DNA of 64,000 nt from Gammaproteobacteria bacterium. Lineage in GTDB: Bacteria > Pseudomonadota > Gammaproteobacteria > JAABTG01. A program made the translations under genes and the position numbers. This document shows, one piece after another, positions 53,494 to 62,913 of the stretch. The stretch spans positions 1,364,001-1,428,000 of the forward strand of contig JAXHLS010000002.1 in assembly GCA_034522055.1 (NCBI GenBank). The letters are read 5' to 3'. Position 1 is the stretch's first letter; each line of letters opens with the position of its first letter. The notes below the pieces were generated by a model. It was not told the DNA's origin and ran no database searches. It was given only the letters and a program-made list of their open reading frames with translations.

Positions 53494-54579
53494 TCAGTCG
53501 GCGTCCCCGAGGACCCGCCGCTCCACGCGGTTGCGGCCCCCGGCCTTGGCGCGATAGAGGGCGCGGTCGGCCCCGTCCAGCAGCCCGGCGCCGTCTTCGT
53601 CGGCCGCCAGTTCCGCCACGCCGATGGACACCGTGACCTCCATGGGGCTATCGACCCCCGCCACCTCGATGGGCTGCGCCGCCAGATGGGCGCGCAGGCG
53701 TTCGGCCAGTACCGCCGCCTCCGCCGCCGCGGTCTGGGGCAGCAGCAGCGCGAACTCCTCGCCGCCGTAACGCACCGCCACGTCGCTGGCCCTTAGCAGT
53801 TCGGTGATACGGTCCGCCAGGTGCCGCAGCACGGCATCGCCGGCGGCGTGGCCGTGGCGGTCGTTGATGCGTTTGAAGTGGTCCACGTCCAGGAACATGC
53901 ACGACAGAGGCATCCCGTGACGGCGCGCCCGGGACACCTCCTCGGCGAGCCTGGCCTCCAGGTAACGCCGGTTGTAGAGGCCCGTGAGGGGATCGGTGCG
54001 GCCGTAGTGGCGCAGGCGTTCCTGGTTGAGAGCATTCTCCAGGCACACCGTGGCCACCATGGCCAGGTGGTCGAGGAAGTCGGTGCCCAGGTGGGGCTGA
54101 TAGCGCAGGGGATCCCGGCTGCCCAGGGCCAGCACACCGCGGTTACGCCCGCCCCGGACCAGGGGCAGCAGGGCCGCACTGTGAAGCTCCTCCAGGCGCT
54201 CTCCGAAATAGCCGCCGTGCTCCGCCGCATGGACCGGCCCCAGCTGGGGCGTGGTGCCCTCGTGGCCGGGCCACTCGGGCAGCGGCGTCAGGCGCACCGC
54301 CGGCAGCTCCGCCAGAGGCACCCCCGCGCGTTCCAGGGCATCGGCGATCTCGCCACCGGGGTCCACCACGGTGAGGGCCACGGCATCCAGGCCGAAGCTG
54401 CGCAGGGTGCCCTCGGTCAACTGGCGGAGCAGGCCATGGAGGGAATCCACGGCCATGAGGGTAAGCTCGTGGCGCTGGAAGCGCCGCAGCACGTATTCGT
54501 TGCGGCGCGCCACCACGCGCAGCTGATGGGGCTCCCCTCCTCCGCCATCGAGGGCCTGGTTGTCCTGTGGTTCGTTCAC
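53494..54579 (-). CDS. DUF484/GAF-GGDEF diguanylate cyclase
   Basis: 361 residues without membrane helices. The N-terminal part (about 20-190) looks like the DUF484/GAF-type sensory domain (RRNEYVLRRFQRHELTLM, LLPLVRGGRNRGVLALGS). The GGDEF domain begins at TDPLTGLYNRRYLEARL; the active site is RYGGEEF, with the I-site RASD upstream. It should make c-di-GMP and sense a soluble signal. It is divergent from the HD-GYP gene, so a synthesis/breakdown pair may be regulated together. Confidence 0.93.
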   Translation of the reverse strand: MNEPQDNQALDGGGGEPHQLRVVARRNEYVLRRFQRHELTLMAVDSLHGLLRQLTEGTLRSFGLDAVALTVVDPGGEIADALERAGVPLAELPAVRLTPLPEWPGHEGTTPQLGPVHAAEHGGYFGERLEELHSAALLPLVRGGRNRGVLALGSRDPLRYQPHLGTDFLDHLAMVATVCLENALNQERLRHYGRTDPLTGLYNRRYLEARLAEEVSRARRHGMPLSCMFLDVDHFKRINDRHGHAAGDAVLRHLADRITELLRASDVAVRYGGEEFALLLPQTAAAEAAVLAERLRAHLAAQPIEVAGVDSPMEVTVSIGVAELAADEDGAGLLDGADRALYRAKAGGRNRVERRVLGDAD

Positions 54580-54730
54580 CGCTGTGGTCTCTCAAAAAGT
54601 CTTACGCCGCCCCGGTGCCCGTGGCCCCGCGTACAGCCATCGTATTATGGTGCGCGGTCTACGATAATTCCTCGATGTGCCCGCGGCGGCACTCCATCAA
54701 CCCAGGCCGTTCGGGAGGCGTATACCATCC

Positions 54731-55876
54731 ATGACCCACCACACCGCCAACCCCCCCATCCTCATCATCGACGACACCGGCGATGCCGCGGCCTTCCTGC
54801 GCGACGCCCTCGCCGCGGACTTCGAACTCAGCGTCGTGCCGCGGGACCAGGCCGCGGCCTTCGCCACCGGGGAACCCCCACCGTGGGCCATCCTGGTGAA
54901 CCTGGCCCCCGACACCGCGGCCGGCCATGCCCTGTGCCGCCGCCTCGCCAACCCCGGCCCACCGGTCATCGCCGTGGCCCTGGGGGCCCCGGCCGGCGAC
55001 GAGGTGGCGGCCTTCGAGGCCGGGGCCGCCGATGTCTTGCGCCACAGCATACCCGCCCTGGCCCGCGCCCGGGTGCATCATCACGTGCGCCGGGCCATGG
55101 GCCCCCAGCGGCAGGAGGCCATGCGGCTCGCCCATTGGCTCGGCCACGGCGCCGAATTCAGGGAGGACGACAGCGGCCGGCACGTGGTGCGGGTGGGCAG
55201 CTATGCCCGGCGGCTCGGGCTGGCGGCAGGGATGGACGAGGACACGGTGGAACTGCTCGCCATCACCGCACCCCTGCACGATATCGGCAAGGTCGGTATC
55301 CCCGATCATATCCTGCTCAAGCCCGGCCGCCTCGACCCCGACGAGTGGGAGATCATGAAGACTCATACCACCCTCGGTGCCCGCATCATCGGTACGCCCG
55401 ACACCCCCCTGGCCCGCATGGCCCTGGACGTGGTGTTGACCCACCACGAACGCTGGGACGGCACGGGCTATCCCGAGGGCCTGGCGGCCGAGAACATCCC
55501 CCTGGCCGGGCGCGTCATGGCCATCGTGGACGTGTTCGACGCCCTCACCAGCAGCCGTCCCTACAAGGAGGCCTGGCCCCTGGACAAGGCGGTGGCCCTC
55601 ATCAAGCGCGAGGCCGGCACCCTCTTCGACCCCGAGTTGGTCAGGCGCTTCGGCGCCATCATGAACGACATGCTCAATGTCCGGCTGCAGTTCGGCGAAC
55701 GGCCGGACAAGGCCCCCCCGCGGGGAGTGAGCCACGTTCAGATGAAGCGGGCAGGACCCTCGCCCAGCGGGGTCTCGCGGCGGCGGGAACGTTCCGGCAG
55801 GCGCCGGGCATCCTTCAGCCGCCCGAGATCCGCCGCGTCGGGGACCCAGCCCGCCTCCATGACCTCACGGGGATAG
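54731..55876 (+). CDS. HD-GYP phosphodiesterase with a degenerate receiver domain
   Basis: 381 residues from the ATG at 54731. The N-terminal part is receiver-like (PILIIDDTGDAAAFLRDAL), but the phospho-acceptor position reads AILVNLAPD with Asn instead of Asp, and the conserved Lys motif is missing, so it is probably not phosphorylated. The HD-GYP domain is complete: APLHDIGKVGIPDHILLKPG and HHERWDGTGYPEGL. It should hydrolyse c-di-GMP. The last 50 residues are Arg/Ser-rich and overlap an opposite small frame, so the true C-terminus is less certain. Confidence 0.9.
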   Translation: MTHHTANPPILIIDDTGDAAAFLRDALAADFELSVVPRDQAAAFATGEPPPWAILVNLAPDTAAGHALCRRLANPGPPVIAVALGAPAGDEVAAFEAGAADVLRHSIPALARARVHHHVRRAMGPQRQEAMRLAHWLGHGAEFREDDSGRHVVRVGSYARRLGLAAGMDEDTVELLAITAPLHDIGKVGIPDHILLKPGRLDPDEWEIMKTHTTLGARIIGTPDTPLARMALDVVLTHHERWDGTGYPEGLAAENIPLAGRVMAIVDVFDALTSSRPYKEAWPLDKAVALIKREAGTLFDPELVRRFGAIMNDMLNVRLQFGERPDKAPPRGVSHVQMKRAGPSPSGVSRRRERSGRRRASFSRPRSAASGTQPASMTSRG

Positions 55877-55941
55877 GACACCTCACGAGGCGCCACCTTG
55901 TCGGCATCGGGCCGGGAGACCCGGGAATCGATCGGAACCAT
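55738..55941 (-). CDS. Small hypothetical protein convergent with the HD-GYP gene
   Basis: 67 residues from the ATG at 55941, which has an unusually good site, CGGAGGTTATAC, directly before it. The protein is charged (VPIDSRVSRPDADKVAPRE, LKDARRLPERSRRRE) with no membrane segment. Its 3' half overlaps the HD-GYP tail on the other strand. No family is recognised. The ribosome-binding site and the sensible composition favour it being real, but the overlap leaves doubt. Confidence 0.45.
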   Translation of the reverse strand: MVPIDSRVSRPDADKVAPREVSYPREVMEAGWVPDAADLGRLKDARRLPERSRRRETPLGEGPARFI

Positions 55942-56370
55942 GTATAACCTCCGGGGCGCCGCGGCGGGCCCGTCTTGCATTCAATAACGCGGATGCAAGC
56001 GCCGAGCCACATCACCAGGACTCGGGTTTTCAATGGCTTGCACCGGCTGCCGCCGGGCACTGTAAAAAACTCCGACAATAGAGCCGAACCGCGAAAAGCG
56101 CATACCCCGCTGCAGATCATCACCTGACGATGACAACGGGCGCAGTTGTACAGGCGTGCAGAGTTCTCCATCGGCGACCCAGGCCGATGAGGACTCGGAC
56201 GTGTAAGTCGCTGGCGTAATGGGTGAGTTGGCGAACAATCGCAGTGAGCGCATCCGTTACGGTGGCAACGCCATCGTGGTCAGAACGGGGTTTGGTACGC
56301 CGCCTTACAAGGACCAGAGTTATGTAAATTAGGAGTTGAACTCCGTATTGGCATAAAATACGCTGTTTGC
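55942..56370. other. Intergenic interval of about 430 bp
   Basis: No gene or clear repeat is seen. The second half is less GC-rich than the window as a whole, ending in AT-rich sequence before the ATPase gene, where its promoter probably lies. It may be part of the same acquired segment as that gene. Confidence 0.5.
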
Positions 56371-57528
56371 ATGATTCCACGACTCATGCAAACCGAGCTG
56401 CTTGTCCAGCTTCGGGAGTACCCGATTGTCACAGTCATCGGGCCGCGTCAGGCAGGCAAAACCACGCTGGTGCGCGCGGCGCTGCCGGATTACGCCTATG
56501 TCAGTCTGGAAACCCCGGAGAACCGCCAGTTTGCCACCGAAGACCCGAAAGCCTTCCTGAAACAGTACCCCGGCAACGTCATTCTTGATGAGGTCCAGCG
56601 CACTCCGCTGTTGCTGAGCTATTTGCAGGGTGTCGTGGATGCGCAGCCGGAAAACGGGCAGTTCGTGCTGACCGGCTCGCATCAACTGGAGTTACGTGCC
56701 GCCATCACCCAGTCACTGGCCGGGCGCACCGGGATGTTGCACCTGTTGCCCCTGTCGATTGCCGAACTGGAAGCCGCCGACATCCGCTTCGATGCGTTCG
56801 AGGACTACATCCATCATGGTTTCATGCCGCGCGTATACGACCAGCAACAACGCCCGTACACCGCCTATGCCAACTACTACCAGACCTACGTGGAGCGCGA
56901 TGTACGCCAGTTGATCCAGCTCAAGGATGCCACGCTGTTTGAAAAATTCGTCAAACTGCTGGCGGGGCGCACCGGGCAACTCATCAATTACCAGTCGCTG
57001 GCGAATGATGTCGGGGTGGATGGCAAAACCATCAGGCAATGGCTGTCGATACTGGAGGCTTCGTTTGTGGTTTTCAAATTGCCGCCGTATTTCGAGAATT
57101 TTGGCAAGCGTGTGATCAAGTCGCCCAAGTACTATTTCACCGATGTCGGCCTGTTGGCCTATTTGCTGGACATTGAAAAGGCCGCGCAGGTAACGCGCGA
57201 CCCACTGGTCGGCAACCTGTTTGAAAATCTGGTGGTGCTGGAGGCGCTTAAGGCGCGTTATAACCGCGGGTTGACGCCCAATCTGTATTTCTTCCGTGAC
57301 AGCAATGGCGTGGAGGTTGATTTGTTATACAAATCCGGACGTGATCTGAGCGGAATCGGAATCAAGGCCGCGGCCACTTGGCACAGCAGTTTCAAACAAG
57401 GTTTGCAGCGCTTTGCGGCAAAGCATCATCCCCTCAGCAACCGTTATGTCGTCTATGCTGGTGAGGGAATGGCTTTCAGCGATGGTTTAGTGGCTCTTTC
57501 ATACCGCGAAGTTGCGGATATTTTCTGA
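56371..57528 (+). CDS. AAA_14/DUF4143 ATPase
   Basis: 385 residues. The P-loop is IGPRQAGKTTLV (about residues 24-35), followed by Walker B-like NVILDEVQRTP and the sensor LTGSHQLEL. The C-terminal DUF4143 domain is a restriction-endonuclease-like fold with the FENLVVLEALKARYN and SNGVEVDLLY motifs. The family is common in defence islands and mobile DNA, with no settled role. Its base composition is visibly less GC-rich than that of its neighbours, so transfer is likely. No antitoxin or partner is next to it. Confidence 0.9.
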   Translation: MIPRLMQTELLVQLREYPIVTVIGPRQAGKTTLVRAALPDYAYVSLETPENRQFATEDPKAFLKQYPGNVILDEVQRTPLLLSYLQGVVDAQPENGQFVLTGSHQLELRAAITQSLAGRTGMLHLLPLSIAELEAADIRFDAFEDYIHHGFMPRVYDQQQRPYTAYANYYQTYVERDVRQLIQLKDATLFEKFVKLLAGRTGQLINYQSLANDVGVDGKTIRQWLSILEASFVVFKLPPYFENFGKRVIKSPKYYFTDVGLLAYLLDIEKAAQVTRDPLVGNLFENLVVLEALKARYNRGLTPNLYFFRDSNGVEVDLLYKSGRDLSGIGIKAAATWHSSFKQGLQRFAAKHHPLSNRYVVYAGEGMAFSDGLVALSYREVADIF

Positions 57529-57580
57529 TGCATTTCAACCCCCCTCGCGGCCCTGCACCTCGCCGGCGTCACCGGGTCCA

Positions 57581-58168
57581 TTACCACGAAGAAACCTTCA
57601 GCACAATGGCCTCCATCCGCTCCTGCGCCAGACGATCCCGCACCCGGTAGGCCTCCTTGAGGCTGGGGAAGGGACCGAGGCGCACCCGGTGCCAGGTCCG
57701 GCGGCCGTCCACCGACACCGTCTGGATCGCGGCCTGCATGCCGAGCAGGGCAAGATTGGCCTTGAGCCGCTCGGCCTCGTCGGCGCCGCGGAAGGAGCCC
57801 ACCTGCAACAAATAGTTGCCGTCCTCCTTGGGCGGCTCCCGCGTCCCCCGCTCGGGCAGGGCCTCGGCGCTCACCGGCACCTCCATCTCGGGCAGGATGG
57901 AATAGAACTCGAACCGCGGCCTGGCGGCCGGGGCCTTGGCCGGTGGGGGCGGGGCGGTCGGCTCCTGCCGGGTGCCCGCGTCGTCCGCCTCACGGGGAGG
58001 GGCGCCGCCGGGGGCCTCCGCCATGGGCGAGTGGGCCGGCGGGTGGACGCTGAGATAGGTGAACAGGGCCACCAGCAGTCCCACGGCCAGACCCGTAACC
58101 AGCCACAGCCAGCAGGAGCCGCCCTTCGGGGGCGGCGGTGATCGGCGGTTCTTGTAGTCCCTGGCCAT
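57581..58168 (-). CDS. SPOR-domain protein, FtsN-like
   Basis: 195 residues. A short cytosolic part (ARDYKNRRSPPPPKGG) precedes one membrane helix (WLWLVTGLAVGLLVALFTYL), a Pro-rich periplasmic linker (about 45-115) and a C-terminal SPOR domain (YLLQVGSFRGADEAERLKA, WHRVRLGPFPSLKEAYRVRD), which binds denuded peptidoglycan at the septum. The topology matches FtsN, and it follows argS as ftsN-like genes often do. It lies nine bases after argS. Confidence 0.9.
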   Translation of the reverse strand: MARDYKNRRSPPPPKGGSCWLWLVTGLAVGLLVALFTYLSVHPPAHSPMAEAPGGAPPREADDAGTRQEPTAPPPPAKAPAARPRFEFYSILPEMEVPVSAEALPERGTREPPKEDGNYLLQVGSFRGADEAERLKANLALLGMQAAIQTVSVDGRRTWHRVRLGPFPSLKEAYRVRDRLAQERMEAIVLKVSSW

Positions 58169-58177
58169 CGCCCGCCC

Positions 58178-59938
58178 CTACATGGATTGCGGTGCCGACA
58201 CGCCCAGCAGGCCGAGGCCGTTGGCGATCACCTGACGCACCGCCAGGACCAGGTTGAGGCGGGCATGGCGCAGGTCGGGGTCCTCCACCAGCAGCTGGTG
58301 GGCGTTGTAATAGGTGTGAAAACCGTTGGCCAGTTCCCGCAGGTAGTGGACCAGTTGATGGGGCTCATGGGTCAGGGCGGCCCCTTCGACCACTTCCGGA
58401 TAGCGGTCCAGCAGGGTCACCAGATCCGCCTCGTGGCTCTCCCCCAATCGTGAAGCCGCCACGTTACCGGCGGCCCGGTCATGGACGAGGCCGCGCTCCT
58501 CCAACTGGTGCATGACGCTGCACACCCGGGCGTGGGCGTACTGCACGTAGTAGACGGGGTTGTCCGCCGACTGGGACTTGGCCAGATCCAGGTCGAAATC
58601 CAGGTGCTGTTCGCAACGGCGCATGACGTAGAAGAAGCGCGCGGCGTCGCGACCCACCTCCTTGCGCAACTGGCGCAGGGTGACGAACTGGCCGGAACGG
58701 GTGGACATCTGCACCTTCTCACCGCCGCGGTAGAGGTTGGCGAACTGCACCAGCAACACGTCGAGGCGTGCCGGGTCCTCCCCCAGGGCCGCGAGGGCCG
58801 CCTTGACCCGCGGTACGTAGCCATGATGGTCCGCCCCCCAGATGTCGATGACCCGCTCGAAGCCCCGTTCCAGCTTGTCGAGGTGGTAGGCGATGTCCGA
58901 GGCGAAATAGGTGGCCTGGCCATTCTCCCTGACTACCACCCGGTCTTTCTCGTCGCCGAAGGCGGTGGAGCGGAACCACCACGCCCCCTCCTGCTCGTAG
59001 AGATGTCCGCCGGCGCGCAGGCGTTCCACCGCCTTGTTCACGGCCCCCGACTCCACCAGGGAGCGCTCCGAGAACCACTGGTCGTAGACGGCACCGAACA
59101 GCCCCAGGTCGTCGCGGATGTCGTCCAGGATGGTGTTGAGGCCCAGCTCGAAGACGTAGCGGTAGCGATTGTCGCCGAGCAAGGCCTTGGCGCGGGCGAT
59201 GAGGGCGTCGATGTGCAGTTCCTTGTCGCCGCCGGCGGGTTCGTCCGCCACCACCCCCACGAATACCTCGGTCGCCCCGTGCCGATAGGCCTCGCCGTGC
59301 TCGCGGTGGAGGGTGGCGGCGATGTCCCACACGTAGTCGCCCTGGTAGCCGTTGCTGGGGAAGGGAAACTCCTCTCCGCACAGCTCCAGGTAACGCAGCC
59401 ATATGCTGGTGCCGAGGATGTCCATCTGGCGGCCGGCGTCGTTGACGTAGTACTCGCGGTGCACCTGGAAGCCCACGGCCTCCAGCAGGGAGGCCACCAC
59501 CGCACCGTAGGCGGCACCACGGCCGTGGCCCACGTGCAGGGGCCCGGTGGGATTGGCCGACACGAACTCCACCTGGATGCGCCGCCCCGCACCCACGGCA
59601 CCGCGGCCGAAGGCCTCACCCTGCTCCAGGATGCGCGGGATCACCGCCAGGGCGAATTCCGGCGCCAGGTGGAAGTTGATGAACCCGGGGCCGGCGACCT
59701 CCACCCGGGTCACGCCGTCGCTGGCGGGCAGGGCCGCCGCCAGGGCCTGGGCCAGCTCCCGGGGATTGCGCTTGGCCGCCTTGGCCAGCACCAGGGCCAG
59801 GTTGGTGGCCAGATCGCCGTGGGACTTATCCCGGGCGCGTTCCACATGGATGTCCACGGCGGCGTCGGCGGGCACCACGCCGTCGCGGCGCAGGACCTCG
59901 AGGGCCTCGTTCAACAGGGATTGGATGTGTTCTTTCAC
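58178..59938 (-). CDS. argS: Arginyl-tRNA synthetase
   Basis: 586 residues from a GTG at 59938, class I synthetase. The HIGH motif is HVGH in [15 protein letters not shown], and the KMSKS position reads VQMSTRSG as usual in ArgRS. The N-terminal Add1 domain and C-terminal anticodon-binding helices ([23 protein letters not shown]) are complete. No good ribosome-binding site is seen before the GTG; the first in-family residues [13 protein letters not shown] make this start the best choice. It precedes the SPOR gene. Confidence 0.95.
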   Translation of the reverse strand: MKEHIQSLLNEALEVLRRDGVVPADAAVDIHVERARDKSHGDLATNLALVLAKAAKRNPRELAQALAAALPASDGVTRVEVAGPGFINFHLAPEFALAVIPRILEQGEAFGRGAVGAGRRIQVEFVSANPTGPLHVGHGRGAAYGAVVASLLEAVGFQVHREYYVNDAGRQMDILGTSIWLRYLELCGEEFPFPSNGYQGDYVWDIAATLHREHGEAYRHGATEVFVGVVADEPAGGDKELHIDALIARAKALLGDNRYRYVFELGLNTILDDIRDDLGLFGAVYDQWFSERSLVESGAVNKAVERLRAGGHLYEQEGAWWFRSTAFGDEKDRVVVRENGQATYFASDIAYHLDKLERGFERVIDIWGADHHGYVPRVKAALAALGEDPARLDVLLVQFANLYRGGEKVQMSTRSGQFVTLRQLRKEVGRDAARFFYVMRRCEQHLDFDLDLAKSQSADNPVYYVQYAHARVCSVMHQLEERGLVHDRAAGNVAASRLGESHEADLVTLLDRYPEVVEGAALTHEPHQLVHYLRELANGFHTYYNAHQLLVEDPDLRHARLNLVLAVRQVIANGLGLLGVSAPQSM

Positions 59939-59994
59939 GAAGACAGGGCCGGCAAAAAAGTGGGGTATTCTAGCAGCATGTGGGCCCGGGTCGG

Positions 59995-62211
59995 TCAACC
60001 CAGATCCTGAGGATCCACATCGACACTCCAGCGCACCCGCCGCACACCCGGCAGGGCCTCTATGGCCGGCAGCCACTGGGTCAGGGCCTGGTGGAGCGCC
60101 AGCCGCCCGGCGGCCAGGATCACCAGCTGGAAACGCCGCCGGTTGGCCACCCGCTCCACCGGCGCCGGGATGGGACCATGGACCTCGGCCCCCGTCACCG
60201 GCCGCGCCCGGGCCACCGCCACGGCGCCCTCGAGGAAGGCCACCACGTGTTCCTCCTGCCTCGCCTCGGCCCGCACCAGGGCCATGGCGCAGAAGGGCGG
60301 CAATTCGGCGGCCCGGCGCTCCCCCCGCAGGATGGGCACCGCCGCCCCGTAGCCCCCCGCCGCCAGGGCCTGCAACAAGGGGTGCTCCGGCTGATGGGTC
60401 TGCACCATCACCTCGCCGGCGGTATCGCCCCGCCCGGCCCGCCCCGCCACCTGCACGATGAGCTGGGCGAGGCGCTCGGGGGCCCGGTAATCCACCGCGC
60501 ACAGGCCGCCGTCGGCGTCCAGGATCCCCACCAGGGTCACCGCCGGAAAGTGATGTCCCTTGGCCACCATCTGGGTGCCGATGAGGATGTCCGCGCGGCC
60601 GCTGTGCACCTCGGCCAGGGCGTCCTCCAGGGCCCCCTTGCGGCGGGTGCTGTCGCGGTCCACCCGGACGATGCGGGCCTCGGGGAACGGCCCCCTCAGG
60701 GCCTCCTCGATACGCTCCGTGCCCTTGCCGAGAAAACGCAGCTCGGTGGAGCGGCATTCGGGGCAGTGCTCGGGCATGGGGGCGACGGCGCCGCAGTAGT
60801 GACAATGCTGGCGGCCGCTGGAACGATGAAAGACCAGGCGCGCATCGCAGTGGTCGCAGTGGGAAACCCAGCCACATTCATGGCACAGCAGCACCGGTGC
60901 CCAGCCCCGGCGGTTGAGGAACAGCAGGCTTTGCTCACCCCGGGCGATGCGGGCCGCCACCGCGGCCAGGAGTTCCTGGGACAACCCCTCCGCCAGGGGC
61001 CGCCCCCGCACATCCACCACCCGCAGGCGGGGCGGGGCGTGGCCGGTGACCCGGTGGGGCAGGACATGGTGCTGATAGCGCCCGGCCGCGGCGTTCTCCA
61101 GGGTCTCCAGGGATGGCGTGGCCGAGCCCAGAATCACGGGTATCCCCTCGCGGCGGGCCCGGGCCACCGCCAGGTCGCGGGCGGAGTAGCGAAAGCCCTC
61201 CTGCTGCTTGTAGGAGCCATCGTGTTCCTCGTCCACCACGATGACGCCGGGGCGCGCCAGGGGCGTGAACACGGCGGAGCGGGTCCCCAGCACCACCGCC
61301 GCCCGGCCCTCCCGGGCCGCCGCCCACGCCGCCAGGCGCTCATGATCCGTAAGCCTCGAGTGCATCACGACCACCGCGGCGCCGAAACGCTCCCTAAAGC
61401 GTTCGGCCATCTGCGGGGTGAGTCCGATCTCAGGCACCAGCACCAGGGCCTGGGCCCCAGCGTCCCGCAGATGCTCGATGTGGCGCAGGTAGACCTCGGT
61501 CTTGCCGCTGCCGGTGACGCCGTCCAGCAGCACGGCGGCAAAGCCCTCCAGCCCCGCCAGGCGCTCCAGCACCTCGCGCTGGGGAGTGGAGGGCGCCACC
61601 GCGGGCGGCGGTGGCGGGCGGGTGAGCGGCGGCGGGACCACGGTCTCCACCAGGCCCTTGGCCTCGAGGGCACGGGCGGGGGCCCGCCAACCGTCCATGG
61701 CGGCGGCCAACTCCGGCGGCGGCAGGCCTTGCGGGGCCGCCGCCAGCACGGCCAGCAGCCGTCGCTGGGCCGCCGCACGGGCCGGCACCGCGGCGGCGCC
61801 GGCATGGCCCGCGGCGGTGAGCCGCCAGACCTCGGCGGGCCGCGGCGAGGCGGGGCGTCCCTGGCGCAGGGCCGCCGGCAGGGCACTGGCGAACACCTCG
61901 CCCGGGGGGTGGTGGTAGTAATCCGCGGCCCACCGCAGCAGCTCGAACAGGGGTCGTGGCCACAGGGGAGCGTCGTCGAGCACCCGCGATGCCTGGCGCA
62001 GGCGATGGTCCGGCACCGTGGTGGCGCCGGCCACCGCCGTGAGGATGCCGACACGGCGCCCCGGCCCGAAGGGTACCTCGACGCGCACGCCGGGTGCGGG
62101 AGGGGGGCCGGTCCACGGTGCAGGAGGAAGATAGTCGAAGGCCTGCCGGAGGGGCGAGGGCACGGCCACCTGCCAAATGACGGGCCCGCCGGCGGGCGAT
62201 GGCCGGGTCAC
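59995..62211 (-). CDS. priA: Primosomal protein N' (replication restart helicase PriA)
   Basis: 738 residues. It reloads the replisome at stalled forks as a 3'-5' helicase. Walker A is [13 protein letters not shown], Walker [13 protein letters not shown], and eight zinc-binding Cys residues are seen in [13 protein letters not shown] and [17 protein letters not shown]. The N-terminal DNA-binding domain starts with [16 protein letters not shown]. The length is near that of E. coli PriA. It abuts an unknown gene (stop and start are directly adjacent). Confidence 0.97.
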   Translation of the reverse strand: MTRPSPAGGPVIWQVAVPSPLRQAFDYLPPAPWTGPPPAPGVRVEVPFGPGRRVGILTAVAGATTVPDHRLRQASRVLDDAPLWPRPLFELLRWAADYYHHPPGEVFASALPAALRQGRPASPRPAEVWRLTAAGHAGAAAVPARAAAQRRLLAVLAAAPQGLPPPELAAAMDGWRAPARALEAKGLVETVVPPPLTRPPPPPAVAPSTPQREVLERLAGLEGFAAVLLDGVTGSGKTEVYLRHIEHLRDAGAQALVLVPEIGLTPQMAERFRERFGAAVVVMHSRLTDHERLAAWAAAREGRAAVVLGTRSAVFTPLARPGVIVVDEEHDGSYKQQEGFRYSARDLAVARARREGIPVILGSATPSLETLENAAAGRYQHHVLPHRVTGHAPPRLRVVDVRGRPLAEGLSQELLAAVAARIARGEQSLLFLNRRGWAPVLLCHECGWVSHCDHCDARLVFHRSSGRQHCHYCGAVAPMPEHCPECRSTELRFLGKGTERIEEALRGPFPEARIVRVDRDSTRRKGALEDALAEVHSGRADILIGTQMVAKGHHFPAVTLVGILDADGGLCAVDYRAPERLAQLIVQVAGRAGRGDTAGEVMVQTHQPEHPLLQALAAGGYGAAVPILRGERRAAELPPFCAMALVRAEARQEEHVVAFLEGAVAVARARPVTGAEVHGPIPAPVERVANRRRFQLVILAAGRLALHQALTQWLPAIEALPGVRRVRWSVDVDPQDLG

Positions 62212-62844
62212 TCAGACGAGGAGGCCGGCGTCGCCGGGTTCGGTGAGCAACGCCTCCACCTGCCTCATGGAGGCCCGCCGCATGGGCCGGCCATCCACCG
62301 GGCTGACGGGGGGCTGGCGGGCGGCGGGACCACAGAACACCGTGACGCCCACCGGGATGTCGCCGGCGACGAAACGGTATTCAGGTTGTTCCACGTTGGC
62401 GCCCCCGGCCTCCCGCAGGCGGCGGCTGGAGAGGTCGCTGGGGATGCCGTGATTCATGAGATACAGGCCCACGTCCTCGACGGTGTCGGCGAATACGTGC
62501 AGATTCACCTCGCTGTAGTGATCCGCCGTGCCCTCCAGCACCGGTCCCACGAGGCGGGGGCCGAAGGGCTCCAGCAAGCGCATGGCCTTCAGCCCCGCCT
62601 CCCGCAGGCGCCGCAGATGACGGGGCTGGGTGTCGGCGAGAAACAGCCGCTGGTATTCGGCGATAGCCTGCTGGATCTCCTCGTTCTTGGGCAGGGCGTG
62701 GCCATCGGCCGCCCCCAGGCGCTGGGCGGCCTTCTTCTTGGCCATCAAATAGCTCGGATTGCCCGATTCCACCATGATGCGCGCCGCCACCGCGGCGATC
62801 TGCTCCCGCAGGGCGGAGCCGGCATGTGCCTTCTTCTTAGCCAT
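62212..62844 (-). CDS. Conserved hypothetical protein
   Basis: 210 residues, function not recognised. It starts with a Lys-rich stretch (AKKKAHAGSALREQIAAVAA) and a second KKK block (YLMAKKKAAQRLG), then has a mixed alpha/beta part with HYSEVNLHVFADTVEDVGLYL. That region looks like a nucleotidyltransferase-type or NTP-binding fold, but no motif is decisive. It ends directly before the priA start, and mrcA lies upstream, so the three may be one transcript. Confidence 0.65.
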   Translation of the reverse strand: MAKKKAHAGSALREQIAAVAARIMVESGNPSYLMAKKKAAQRLGAADGHALPKNEEIQQAIAEYQRLFLADTQPRHLRRLREAGLKAMRLLEPFGPRLVGPVLEGTADHYSEVNLHVFADTVEDVGLYLMNHGIPSDLSSRRLREAGGANVEQPEYRFVAGDIPVGVTVFCGPAARQPPVSPVDGRPMRRASMRQVEALLTEPGDAGLLV

Positions 62845-62913
62845 CGATCATCGCCTATCGCACCGCGGCACCGTCCAGGGCGGGACAGCGCCCGTGTCGG
62901 CTCGAAGCGACCC

